DNA from: an uncultured Verrucomicrobiota bacterium
GTDB lineage: Bacteria > Verrucomicrobiota > Verrucomicrobiia > Verrucomicrobiales > Verrucomicrobiaceae
Assembly (NCBI GenBank): GCA_903848465.1
Contig: CAINGK010000150.1
Coordinates: 1-64,000, forward strand
Direction: 5' to 3'
Length of the DNA stretch: 64,000 nucleotides
Below are positions 1 through 7,597 of the stretch, in pieces. The notes under the pieces are model-generated. The model was given only the letters and a program-made list of their open reading frames with translations. It was not told the origin of the DNA and searched no databases. Within the stretch, counting starts at the first letter, position 1. Each line of letters begins with the position of its first letter. A program made the position numbers and the translations under genes.

Positions 1-1
1 C

Positions 2-697
2 GCACGCGGCATGGTGGTGCTGGCGGAGGAGCGAGTCGCGGCGCTCAAGAAACGCTTCTGCGATCTGTCTCTGTTCGTCAAAGAGGTGAAAGAACGCTTC
101 AGCCGCTGGTTCAACAAGCGGCGCGGACGCCGTGGCACGCTTTGGATGGATCGCTTCAAGAGTGTGCTGGTCGAAGGTAAAGGCGAGCCGCTAATCACGA
201 TGGCCGCTTACATCGACCTCAACCCTGTTCGTGCCGGTCTGGTCAAAGATCCGAAGGACTACCGCTGGTGTGGTTATGCGGAGGCTCTGGGCGGCAGCCG
301 CCGAGCGCAACGCGGTCTGTGCAAAGCACTCGGCAAACCGGTGGACGGCTGGAAGAGGGCGGGTACTGCTGAGGCCTATCGCTGCCTGCTGCATGCGGAG
401 GGACGCGAGGTCAAGGATGCTCAAAATGAGAAAGTGGTATCTCGTGGTGTGACCACTGAATCAGCTCGTACGGTGCTAGCTAAGAAGGGCAAGCTCAGCC
501 CGGCGGAACTGGTGCGAATGCGTGTGCGCTACTTCACCGATGGCGTGGTGCTGGGAAGCAAGGCGTTTGTCGAAGGCATCTTCGAGGCGCAGCGCGAGCG
601 CTTCGGCCCCAATCGCAAGGATGGAGCGCGACGCATAACGGAATCGGATTCGCCCTTCTACACGTTGCGTCATCTGCGCGTCCGCCCGCTTGGATGA
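2..697 (+). CDS. REP-associated tyrosine transposase-like protein, 5' end outside window
   Basis: This is the C-terminal 231 codons of a gene that starts left of the window; the reading frame is open from base 2. The residues align almost without gaps to the complete protein at 23259-24395 (about 90 percent identical by eye). They cover the segment with GTLWMDRFKSVLVEGKG, AAYIDLNPVRAGLV and DPKDYRW, which is typical of the IS200/REP-associated (RAYT) transposase-like family. The HxH part is not visible here. In the helix before GTLW the residues are RWFNKRRG, without the tyrosine I would expect near there, so activity is doubtful. Such proteins are single-copy-like and linked to REP palindromes rather than to classical insertion ends. 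Confidence 0.85.
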   Translation, partial: ARGMVVLAEERVAALKKRFCDLSLFVKEVKERFSRWFNKRRGRRGTLWMDRFKSVLVEGKGEPLITMAAYIDLNPVRAGLVKDPKDYRWCGYAEALGGSRRAQRGLCKALGKPVDGWKRAGTAEAYRCLLHAEGREVKDAQNEKVVSRGVTTESARTVLAKKGKLSPAELVRMRVRYFTDGVVLGSKAFVEGIFEAQRERFGPNRKDGARRITESDSPFYTLRHLRVRPLG

Positions 698-835
698 TCA
701 ACCACTAGGATTGGTTCCCCGGTTTGGACAAGCGGTGAAGTGCAAATCATCCACGATGGGATCAAAGCCGGTGCCAAACGGCCTGCGCACAACGTGTAGC
801 TCACACCTCAGAAGCCATGGCCTCTCTCCCCCAAA

Positions 836-1570
836 CTACACCTTGGGCTTATCCCGCCCATGCGCCAGCTCGCGCAGCAGGTCGAGCTGGATCTGCTGCA
901 CCTCCATCAGCTTGGTGGCGTGCTGGTGCAGCAGGTAGTCCATCTTTTCATGCAGATGCCGGATCTCCAGTTCGGCCTTCAGATTGATCTTGTAGTCGCC
1001 CTCCGCGTGCTGGCGGTCACGTGCCTCCTGCCGGTTCTGGCTCATCATGATCACCGGCGCCTGAAGCGAGGCCAGGAACGACAGCAAGAGGTTCAGCAAA
1101 ATGAATGGATACGGATCAAACGGCTGCTTCATCAGCACACCGGCATTGATGATAATCCACAGCACGAGAAAAAGGCAGAACGAGATGATGAACGTCCAGC
1201 TCCCGCCAAAGTCCGCGATCTTGTCCGCCAGCCACTGGCCAAAGGTGAGGTGCTGCACCTCCTCCGTCTCCGAGAGCGGGCGCTCGCTCAGCACCTCGTG
1301 TTTGTGCAGGCTTTCCACGACTTCCTCGTCCAGCTTTGTCAAATCACCCACCTGGGTCTCCAGCAAGTGGCGCATGTATTCCAGCCGCGCTGCATTCACG
1401 GTATCAGCGCTTACCTTTGAATCCTCGGCCAGCTCCGGATGGCGAGCGCGCAGTGTGTGCGCAATGTTGGGCCGCAGTTCCCGCATGTGAAAGAGCTGGG
1501 CAACCGGCTGTGATTTGCCGGTGACGGCGCAAACGCCTTGAGGAGCAGCTTTGGTACGGGTGGATTCCAT
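836..1570 (-). CDS. DUF1003 family membrane protein
   Basis: A 244-residue protein of the DUF1003 family, whose function is not established. Two hydrophobic segments lie at about residues 125-146 and 154-176, with the family's short loop (KQPFDPYPF) between them. They are followed by SFLASLQAPVIMMSQNRQ and a charged, probably coiled C-terminal tail. The cytoplasmic N-terminal part has CAVTGK, as often seen in this family. I chose the ATG at 1570; a TTG three codons upstream is the only other nearby start. It is divergent from hrpA, and the 88-base gap carries a heptad repeat. Confidence 0.85.
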   Translation of the reverse strand: MESTRTKAAPQGVCAVTGKSQPVAQLFHMRELRPNIAHTLRARHPELAEDSKVSADTVNAARLEYMRHLLETQVGDLTKLDEEVVESLHKHEVLSERPLSETEEVQHLTFGQWLADKIADFGGSWTFIISFCLFLVLWIIINAGVLMKQPFDPYPFILLNLLLSFLASLQAPVIMMSQNRQEARDRQHAEGDYKINLKAELEIRHLHEKMDYLLHQHATKLMEVQQIQLDLLRELAHGRDKPKV

Positions 1571-1593
1571 CCCAGACAATACATCTTTGGGGC

Positions 1594-1614
1594 ATTCGTC
1601 ATTCGGAATTCGTC
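1594..1614 (+). repeat. Tandem heptamers (ATTCGTC-type) between divergent genes
   Basis: Three consecutive 7-base units, ATTCGTC, ATTCGGA and ATTCGTC, lie between the DUF1003 gene and hrpA. Similar period-7 arrays with other unit sequences occur at 26522-26535 and 26663-26697. The role is unknown. Confidence 0.6.
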
Positions 1615-1658
1615 ATCTGCTATTTTCCGCCTACTCTCCGCGCCCCGTTTTTCGTCTC

Positions 1659-4600
1659 ATGCCCCACATCAGCTATCCCCCCGACCTGCCTATCACGGCC
1701 CGCCGTGACGAAATCGTCGCGGCCATTCGTCAAAATCAGGTGGTGATCCTCGCAGGCGAAACCGGCTCAGGAAAAACCACGCAGTTGCCCAAGATGTGCC
1801 TGGAGGCGCTGCACGATGCGCGCGGGCAGATCGGCTGCACGCAGCCACGGCGCGTCGCGGCCATGAGTGTGTCCAAACGTGTGGCCGAGGAACTCAATGT
1901 GCCCTGGGGCCGCGAAGTCGGCTGCAAGATGCGTTTCAGCGACGACACCAGCCGCGACACCCGCATCAAGTTCATGACGGACGGCATCCTGCTGGCTGAG
2001 ATCCAGAGCGATCCCATGCTGCGGAACTACGCCGTGCTCATTCTCGATGAAGCGCACGAACGCTCCCTGAACATCGACTTCCTGCTCGGCTATCTCGTCG
2101 GCTTGCTCAAAAAGCGCCCCGACCTCAAGCTGCTCGTCACCTCCGCCACCATCGACACCGAGGCCTTCTCCGCTGCCTTTGGCGGCGCACCCATCATCGA
2201 AGTCTCCGGTCGCATGTTTCCCGTGGATATTCGTTACGCGCCACTCTCGGGTGGCGAAGATGATTTCGGGTTCATCGACGGTGCCGCCGCCGCCGTCGAA
2301 AACGCCCTCATCGAAACCGACGATGGCGACGTGCTCGTGTTCATGCCCACCGAGCGCGACATCCGCGACACGCGCGATCTTCTCGATGGCCGCCTCGGTG
2401 CGGGCTTTGAAGTGCTCGCACTCTTTGGCCGCATGGCCTCCGCCGAGCAGCAGCGCATCTTCCAGCCGGGCCGCAAACGCCGCGTCGTCATCGCCACCAA
2501 CGTCGCCGAAACCTCCATCACCATCCCGCGCATCCGCTACGTGGTCGATACCGGCCTCGCGCGCATCAGCCACTACAATCCGCGCACGCGCACCAAGCGC
2601 CTGCCCGTCGAGGCCGTGTCGCAAAGCAGTGCCAACCAACGCGCCGGTCGTGCAGGCCGTGTGCAGGACGGCATCTGCATTCGCCTCTACTCGCAGGAGG
2701 ATTTTGAAAAGCGCGACCGCTTCACCATGCCGGAGATTCAGCGCGCAAACCTCGCCGAAGTCATTCTACGCATGAAGGCCTTCAAGCTTGGTGAAATCGA
2801 AGACTTCCCCTTCATCAATCCGCCTGTCAGCGCCGCCATCCGTGCCGGTTATGATCTGCTGCACGAACTCGGCTCGCTCAACGAAACACACGAGCTCACG
2901 CCACTCGGCCGCGAACTCGCCCGCCTCCCATTAGATCCAACTCTGGGCCGCATGCTGCTGCAGGCCCGCACAGAAAAAGCCCTGCCCGAGCTGCTCATCA
3001 TCGCCGCCGGTTTGAGCATTCCCGATCCACGCGAACGCCCCGAAGAAAAACGCGAACTCGCCAACGCCGCGCACAAAGCCTTCGCCGCGCCCGAGTCCGA
3101 TTTCATCACGCTGCTCAAAATCTGGAACGCCACGCCCGAAGCCTCGGGCGGCTCGCGCAATGCGTTGAGAAAATTCTGCAAATCAAACTTCCTCTCCTTC
3201 ACCCGCATGCAGGAATGGCGCGATGTCTGGAAGCAGCTCTGCGATTCCTTCAGCGACGATCTGCGCCAGCCAACGCCACCTGCAACCGACGACGCCATCC
3301 ATCGCAGCATCCTCGCCGCGCAGCTTGGCCATGTCGCCATGAAGGAGGAGCGCAACCTCTACAAGGCTGCGGGCAATCGCGAAGTGTCCGTCTTCCCCGG
3401 CTCGAATCTCTACGAACGCCGCGAGAAAAACGGCAAGGGCAAACCCGGCCAGGACAAAGGCCGCCAGCCGCCATGGGTCGTCGCGGGCGAGATCGTGCAG
3501 ACCTCGCAGCTCTTTGCACGCACGCTCGCCAAGATTGATCCCAACTGGATCGCCGAACTCGGCGCGCATCTCTGCCAGTACAAATACAGCGAGCCGCATT
3601 GGAATCTCAAAGCCGGGCGCGTCCTGGTGACACAGCGCGTGCTCATTCACGGCCTGGAGGTCAAGCGTCAGCACATCGACTACCTCAAGGTCGATGCTGT
3701 CGGTGCCACGCAGATGTTCATCCGCGCTGCGCTCATCGACAGCCAGGAGGTGCCCATCACCCTGCGCTTCTACGCGCACAACAACAAGCTGCGGCAGAAG
3801 ATCGAAACGATGCTCACCCGCGTGCGCAGCAATCGCGTCTATGCCATCGAGGAGCGCCTGTTTAGTTTCTATGACGCGCGCATCAAAAACGTCTCGTCCA
3901 TTCACGACCTCAATCGCTTCGTCAAAGAGCACATCGACGAGCAGCCGAACTTCCTCTGCGCCACCGAACAGGAACTCACCGCCGGCGAAGAGTTCGAGGC
4001 CGACCTGCAGATGTTCCCCGATCAGGTCGCCCTCGGCAACACCGCGCTGCCCCTCACCTACAACTACCAGCCCGGCGAAGAAAACGACGGTGTCACCGTG
4101 CGTGTGCCCGCGCAGCTCGCCGGTCATCTCACCAGCGGTCAGATTCAGTGGATGGTCCCCGGCATTCGCGAAGAACTCGCCAACGTCATGCTGCGTGCCC
4201 TGCCGAAAGTCATTCGCCGCCAGTTGATGCCCATCGATCCCAAGGCACGCGAAATCGCCGCCGACTTCGATCCCGGCCGCGAAGCCTTCCTCGACGCCCT
4301 CGCCGATTTCATCACGCGCCGCTATCGCATCCAAGTGCGCGCCGAAGACTGGCCCCCGCAAAGTCTGCCAGCCCACTTGCAGCCACGCGTTGAGGTGCTC
4401 GATCCGAAGAAGAACAACACCGTCATCGCTGCCAGTCGCGACCTCGACACCATCCGCACCAGCATGCAAAAGCAGGACCCGCGTTCCGACGCCTGGGACA
4501 AGCTGCTGCCACGCGTCGAACGCTTCGCCTTGAAGTCCTGGTCCTTCGGCGACCTACCAGAAACTATTATTGTCGAAGAACTCAACGGCACTCCCATTCT

Positions 4601-5366
4601 CGGCTACCTCGGCCTTGTCCTGCGCGAGAACGAAATCGATGTCCGCCTCTTCCGCACCTCCGCCGAAGCCGCACGCACCACACCCGCCGCCGTTCGCCAG
4701 CTCGCCGAGAATACCTTGAGCAAAGACCTCGCGTGGCTGCCGAAAGAACTCCGCAGCATCGGCGGCGCCACCGCCAAACCGCAGCAGCCCGCCAGCTTCC
4801 AGGCCGCTCTCACCCAGCTCAACGCCCCCGCTGCCGCACCCGTGTCAAACCTCGCCCAGCAGGCCCACGAGCACATCCTCGCCTACATGCTGCGCCTGCA
4901 GCCCACCTTCCCGCTCACCGAGAAACGCTTCTTCGCACTCTGCGAAACCGTTCGCCGTGACCTCCCCGTCGTGACCCATCGGGTGAAGACACTCTTCACC
5001 CAGATCCACGACCTCCGCGCCAAACTCCTCGCGCAGCCCAAACGTTACCCCGGCCTCGAACAGGATCTCGCCCGCCTCATTCCCGCCGATCTCCTCGCTA
5101 CCACACCGCACGAGCAGCTCCAGCATCTCCCGCGCTATTTGAAAGCCATCCAGATCCGCAACGAGCGCTGCCTCGCCAGCCCCGCCAAAGACATCGACAA
5201 ATACAACCTCATCGCCGACTTCGACGGCTGGCAGTCCCACGTTCCCAAATCCCAGCACGAAACCTTCCGCTGGATGATGGAAGAATACCGCGTCCAAGTC
5301 TTCGCCCAAGAACTCGGCACAGCCCAGCCTGTAAGCGTGAAGCGCTTGCAGGCCATGTGGGTGTAG
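1659..5366 (+). CDS. hrpA: DEAH-box ATP-dependent RNA helicase HrpA
   Basis: A 1235-residue helicase of the HrpA family, close to the usual length of about 1300. Motif I is GETGSGKT (residues 33-40), motif II is DEAH (130-133), motif III is SAT (162-164) and motif VI is QRAGRAGR (327-334). The long C-terminal half after the helicase-associated domain is the part (DUF3418) that separates HrpA from shorter DEAH proteins. The start MPHISYPPDLP is the first ATG that places the conserved RxEIVAAI segment correctly; the frame is open 36 codons further upstream but that part is not helicase-like. Family members act on RNA, and E. coli HrpA has been linked to mRNA processing and to rescue of stalled ribosomes. 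The gene ends four bases from a convergent small gene. Confidence 0.95.
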   Translation: MPHISYPPDLPITARRDEIVAAIRQNQVVILAGETGSGKTTQLPKMCLEALHDARGQIGCTQPRRVAAMSVSKRVAEELNVPWGREVGCKMRFSDDTSRDTRIKFMTDGILLAEIQSDPMLRNYAVLILDEAHERSLNIDFLLGYLVGLLKKRPDLKLLVTSATIDTEAFSAAFGGAPIIEVSGRMFPVDIRYAPLSGGEDDFGFIDGAAAAVENALIETDDGDVLVFMPTERDIRDTRDLLDGRLGAGFEVLALFGRMASAEQQRIFQPGRKRRVVIATNVAETSITIPRIRYVVDTGLARISHYNPRTRTKRLPVEAVSQSSANQRAGRAGRVQDGICIRLYSQEDFEKRDRFTMPEIQRANLAEVILRMKAFKLGEIEDFPFINPPVSAAIRAGYDLLHELGSLNETHELTPLGRELARLPLDPTLGRMLLQARTEKALPELLIIAAGLSIPDPRERPEEKRELANAAHKAFAAPESDFITLLKIWNATPEASGGSRNALRKFCKSNFLSFTRMQEWRDVWKQLCDSFSDDLRQPTPPATDDAIHRSILAAQLGHVAMKEERNLYKAAGNREVSVFPGSNLYERREKNGKGKPGQDKGRQPPWVVAGEIVQTSQLFARTLAKIDPNWIAELGAHLCQYKYSEPHWNLKAGRVLVTQRVLIHGLEVKRQHIDYLKVDAVGATQMFIRAALIDSQEVPITLRFYAHNNKLRQKIETMLTRVRSNRVYAIEERLFSFYDARIKNVSSIHDLNRFVKEHIDEQPNFLCATEQELTAGEEFEADLQMFPDQVALGNTALPLTYNYQPGEENDGVTVRVPAQLAGHLTSGQIQWMVPGIREELANVMLRALPKVIRRQLMPIDPKAREIAADFDPGREAFLDALADFITRRYRIQVRAEDWPPQSLPAHLQPRVEVLDPKKNNTVIAASRDLDTIRTSMQKQDPRSDAWDKLLPRVERFALKSWSFGDLPETIIVEELNGTPILGYLGLVLRENEIDVRLFRTSAEAARTTPAAVRQLAENTLSKDLAWLPKELRSIGGATAKPQQPASFQAALTQLNAPAAAPVSNLAQQAHEHILAYMLRLQPTFPLTEKRFFALCETVRRDLPVVTHRVKTLFTQIHDLRAKLLAQPKRYPGLEQDLARLIPADLLATTPHEQLQHLPRYLKAIQIRNERCLASPAKDIDKYNLIADFDGWQSHVPKSQHETFRWMMEEYRVQVFAQELGTAQPVSVKRLQAMWV

Positions 5367-5380
5367 CGTTTACGCGCTAC
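5363..5380 (+). repeat. Short hairpin at the hrpA stop codon
   Basis: An 18-base inverted repeat with 6-bp arms GTAGCG and CGCTAC and a 6-base loop overlaps the hrpA stop and the stop of the convergent small gene. No T-run follows on either strand, so it is not a clear intrinsic terminator. Confidence 0.5.
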
Positions 5381-5672
5381 GCTTCCTCATCTCCTTGCAG
5401 CGGCCATCATAAGTCCTGACATCCCCCGCATCAGAAACCGTAAAGTTGCCTCCCGACACACTGCGAACGGTGACCCCAATGGCGCTTAAACTCCCAAGTC
5501 GTTCACAATCCTGATCATACGTGCGGATCCACCCGCCTTCCACAGTGACGAAAAAGTCGGAGGTAAACCCTGCCAGCTCCACACGAGTATTCGGCATGTT
5601 CCCAACACACTGGCTGTTTTCGTCATAGACCCAGATCTGGGATTCTTTGTTTTCGATATTTGAAATGGCCAT
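5370..5672 (-). CDS. Small hypothetical protein with three YD repeats
   Basis: A 100-residue protein with no signal peptide and no recognised family. It contains three related segments, IWVYDENSQCVGN, IRTYDQDCERLGS and VRTYDGRCKEMRK, each with the pattern (I/V)xxYD followed by Cys and a polar stretch. Between them are Val- and Gly-rich strands. This looks like a small repeated beta structure, perhaps a partial propeller or sandwich. The start is the ATG at 5672; the frame is open for 25 more codons upstream but would run into the divergent amidohydrolase start. Pattern regularity and codon use support a real gene, but the function is unknown. Confidence 0.6.
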   Translation of the reverse strand: MAISNIENKESQIWVYDENSQCVGNMPNTRVELAGFTSDFFVTVEGGWIRTYDQDCERLGSLSAIGVTVRSVSGGNFTVSDAGDVRTYDGRCKEMRKRSA

Positions 5673-5746
5673 GGGATGCAACCAACCAAGCACAGGCGCA
5701 CCGTTCGGAGAAGAACAAACTGGATAATAGCGACGTTGGTATGCCA

Positions 5747-7459
5747 ATGAAACTCACTGCTCTTCTGGTTGTTCTCGTCACATCGCTCCACGCCGCACCC
5801 GCCCTGATCCTCCATCACGGCAAAGTCATCACCGTCGATAAAGACTTCCGCATCGCCGAGGCCATCGCCATCGAAGCGGACGGACGCATCGCCGCCGTGG
5901 GTCGCAACGACGAAGTCCTCGCATTGAAGAACGATGCCACACAACTTCTCGACCTTAGCGGCAAAACGGTGCTTCCCGGCCTCATGGACTCCCACGTCCA
6001 CCCCGGCGCGGCCATGACGGAGTTCGATCATGAAATTCCCACCATGGAAACCATCGCCGAGGTGCTCGCCTACCTCAGCGGTCGCGTGAAGGTCTCCCAA
6101 CCCGGCGAGCTCATCAGCGTCCGTCAGATCTTCATCACACGCCTCGAAGAGAAGCGCTACCCCACCCGCGCAGAGCTGGACCGCATTGCACCCAACAACC
6201 CCGTCGTCTTTTCCACCGGGCCGGACGCCATGCTCAACAGCCTAGCCCTCAAGCTCGGCGGTTACAGCCGTGACTACAAAGTGTCCAAAGGCAGCGCCGG
6301 CGTGATGGAGGTGGATGCCAAAGGCGAACCCACCGGCCTGCTGCGCAGTCTCAGCCACAACGTCAAAGCTCCCACATCGGCCAAATCACCCACCGCAGAA
6401 GACACCTATCGCCGCACCATCGAATTGTTCCGTGATTACAACGCCGTCGGTCTCACCACCGTGGCAGATCGAGACTCCAGCCTGAAACAGTGCGAACTCT
6501 ACCAGCAGATGCTCACCAAAGGAGACCTCACCGTGCGCATGCGTGCCTCTCCCGGCATTCCCACCATGAGCCTCTGGCCCGCCTGCGCAAAAGCCATCGA
6601 CGAAGTCATCCAGCACCCGCTGACAAAGAATGACCCCATGCTGCAAATCATCGGCACCAAAGTCTATCTCGATGGCGGCATGCTCACCGGCAGTGCGTGG
6701 ATGATCGACCCCTGGGGCATCAGCGAGGCCTATGGCATCACCGATCCACAGTATCGTGGAGTTCAAAAAATCCCCGCCGAGCGTCTGAAGCAGCTCGTCG
6801 AAAAAGTCACCGCCGCCGGTCTGCAGTTCACCGCGCATAGCGTCGGTGATGCCGCCGTGCAGCTCCTCATTGATACCTACGAGGCCGTGGATGGTCAGAA
6901 TGCGGGAAGCATTCGCGCCGCACGCAGCAGCGTCACCCATTGCAACTTCATGCATCCAGACTCCATCGCCAAAGCCGCGAAGCTGGGCGTCTGCATCGAC
7001 CTCCAACCCATCTGGCTCCACATGGACGGCCGCACGCTCACGGGCCACTTCGGCGAAGAGCGCATGTCGCGCTTCCAGCCCCTGCGCGCCTGCTTCGATC
7101 AAAAAGTCATCGTCGGTGGCGGCAGCGACCACATGCAGAAAATCGGCTCCTTCCGCAGCATCAATCCCTACAACCCCTGGCTCGGCATGTGGACCGCCAT
7201 CACCCGCAAAGCCCGCAAGCTCGACAAACCCGTTCACATCGAAAACGCACTCACTCGCCAAGAAGCCCTCCGCCTCTACACCTGCAACAACGCCTTTCTC
7301 CTCAAAGCCGAGCAAAACACCGGCAGCCTCGAACCCGGCAAGCTCGCCGACATCATCCTCGTGGATCGCGACCCGCTGACCTGCCCCATCGACGACCTCG
7401 TGCAAACCCAGGTACTCAAAACATGGCTCGGCGGCAAACTCGTCTTCGAGAAGAAGTGA
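5747..7459 (+). CDS. Secreted amidohydrolase, YtcJ-like (Amidohydro_3)
   Basis: A 570-residue metal-dependent hydrolase of the amidohydrolase superfamily, YtcJ-like group. It starts with a signal peptide (MKLTALLVVLVTSLHAAPA), so it acts outside the cytoplasm. The metal-binding HxH is in DSHVHP (residues 83 and 85), a later His is in TAHSVGDA (364) and the catalytic-type Asp is in GGSDH (461). The C-terminal strand LEPGKLADIILVDRDP is typical of the family. Members cleave amide or related bonds in diverse compounds, and the substrate cannot be predicted. The start was chosen for the signal peptide; another ATG lies two codons upstream. It is divergent from the small YD-repeat gene. Confidence 0.88.
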   Translation: MKLTALLVVLVTSLHAAPALILHHGKVITVDKDFRIAEAIAIEADGRIAAVGRNDEVLALKNDATQLLDLSGKTVLPGLMDSHVHPGAAMTEFDHEIPTMETIAEVLAYLSGRVKVSQPGELISVRQIFITRLEEKRYPTRAELDRIAPNNPVVFSTGPDAMLNSLALKLGGYSRDYKVSKGSAGVMEVDAKGEPTGLLRSLSHNVKAPTSAKSPTAEDTYRRTIELFRDYNAVGLTTVADRDSSLKQCELYQQMLTKGDLTVRMRASPGIPTMSLWPACAKAIDEVIQHPLTKNDPMLQIIGTKVYLDGGMLTGSAWMIDPWGISEAYGITDPQYRGVQKIPAERLKQLVEKVTAAGLQFTAHSVGDAAVQLLIDTYEAVDGQNAGSIRAARSSVTHCNFMHPDSIAKAAKLGVCIDLQPIWLHMDGRTLTGHFGEERMSRFQPLRACFDQKVIVGGGSDHMQKIGSFRSINPYNPWLGMWTAITRKARKLDKPVHIENALTRQEALRLYTCNNAFLLKAEQNTGSLEPGKLADIILVDRDPLTCPIDDLVQTQVLKTWLGGKLVFEKK

Positions 7460-7462
7460 ATG

Positions 7463-7573
7463 GATCCCGAAGGGATCAAAGAAGGTAGCCAGAGGTAAAC
7501 TCGCGGAGCGAGTGCCACCCCTGGACCCCATGCAAGGTTATGCCATGCTCAAGGGCGCATGCCGAAGGTATGC
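7463..7573 (+). repeat. REP-like cluster of three small palindromes
   Basis: Three hairpins lie in the gap between the convergent amidohydrolase and sbcC genes. They are at 7463-7477 (arms GATCCC and GGGATC), 7499-7513 (ACTCGC and GCGAGT) and 7557-7573 (GCATGCC and GGTATGC, one G-T pair). Each has a three-base purine-rich loop, GAA or GGA. The arrangement resembles the composite intergenic repeats common in planctomycete and verrucomicrobial genomes. Confidence 0.65.
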
Positions 7574-7597
7574 GAGAAACGTTCATCGTCCCATCAT

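Noticed and set aside
3183-4469. A 428-codon open frame on the minus strand
   Set aside because: It is antisense to the well-supported hrpA gene, and its His- and Asp-rich sequence shows no family.
5363-5380. Intrinsic terminator for hrpA
   Set aside because: The 6-bp hairpin has no T-run and overlaps the stop codon.
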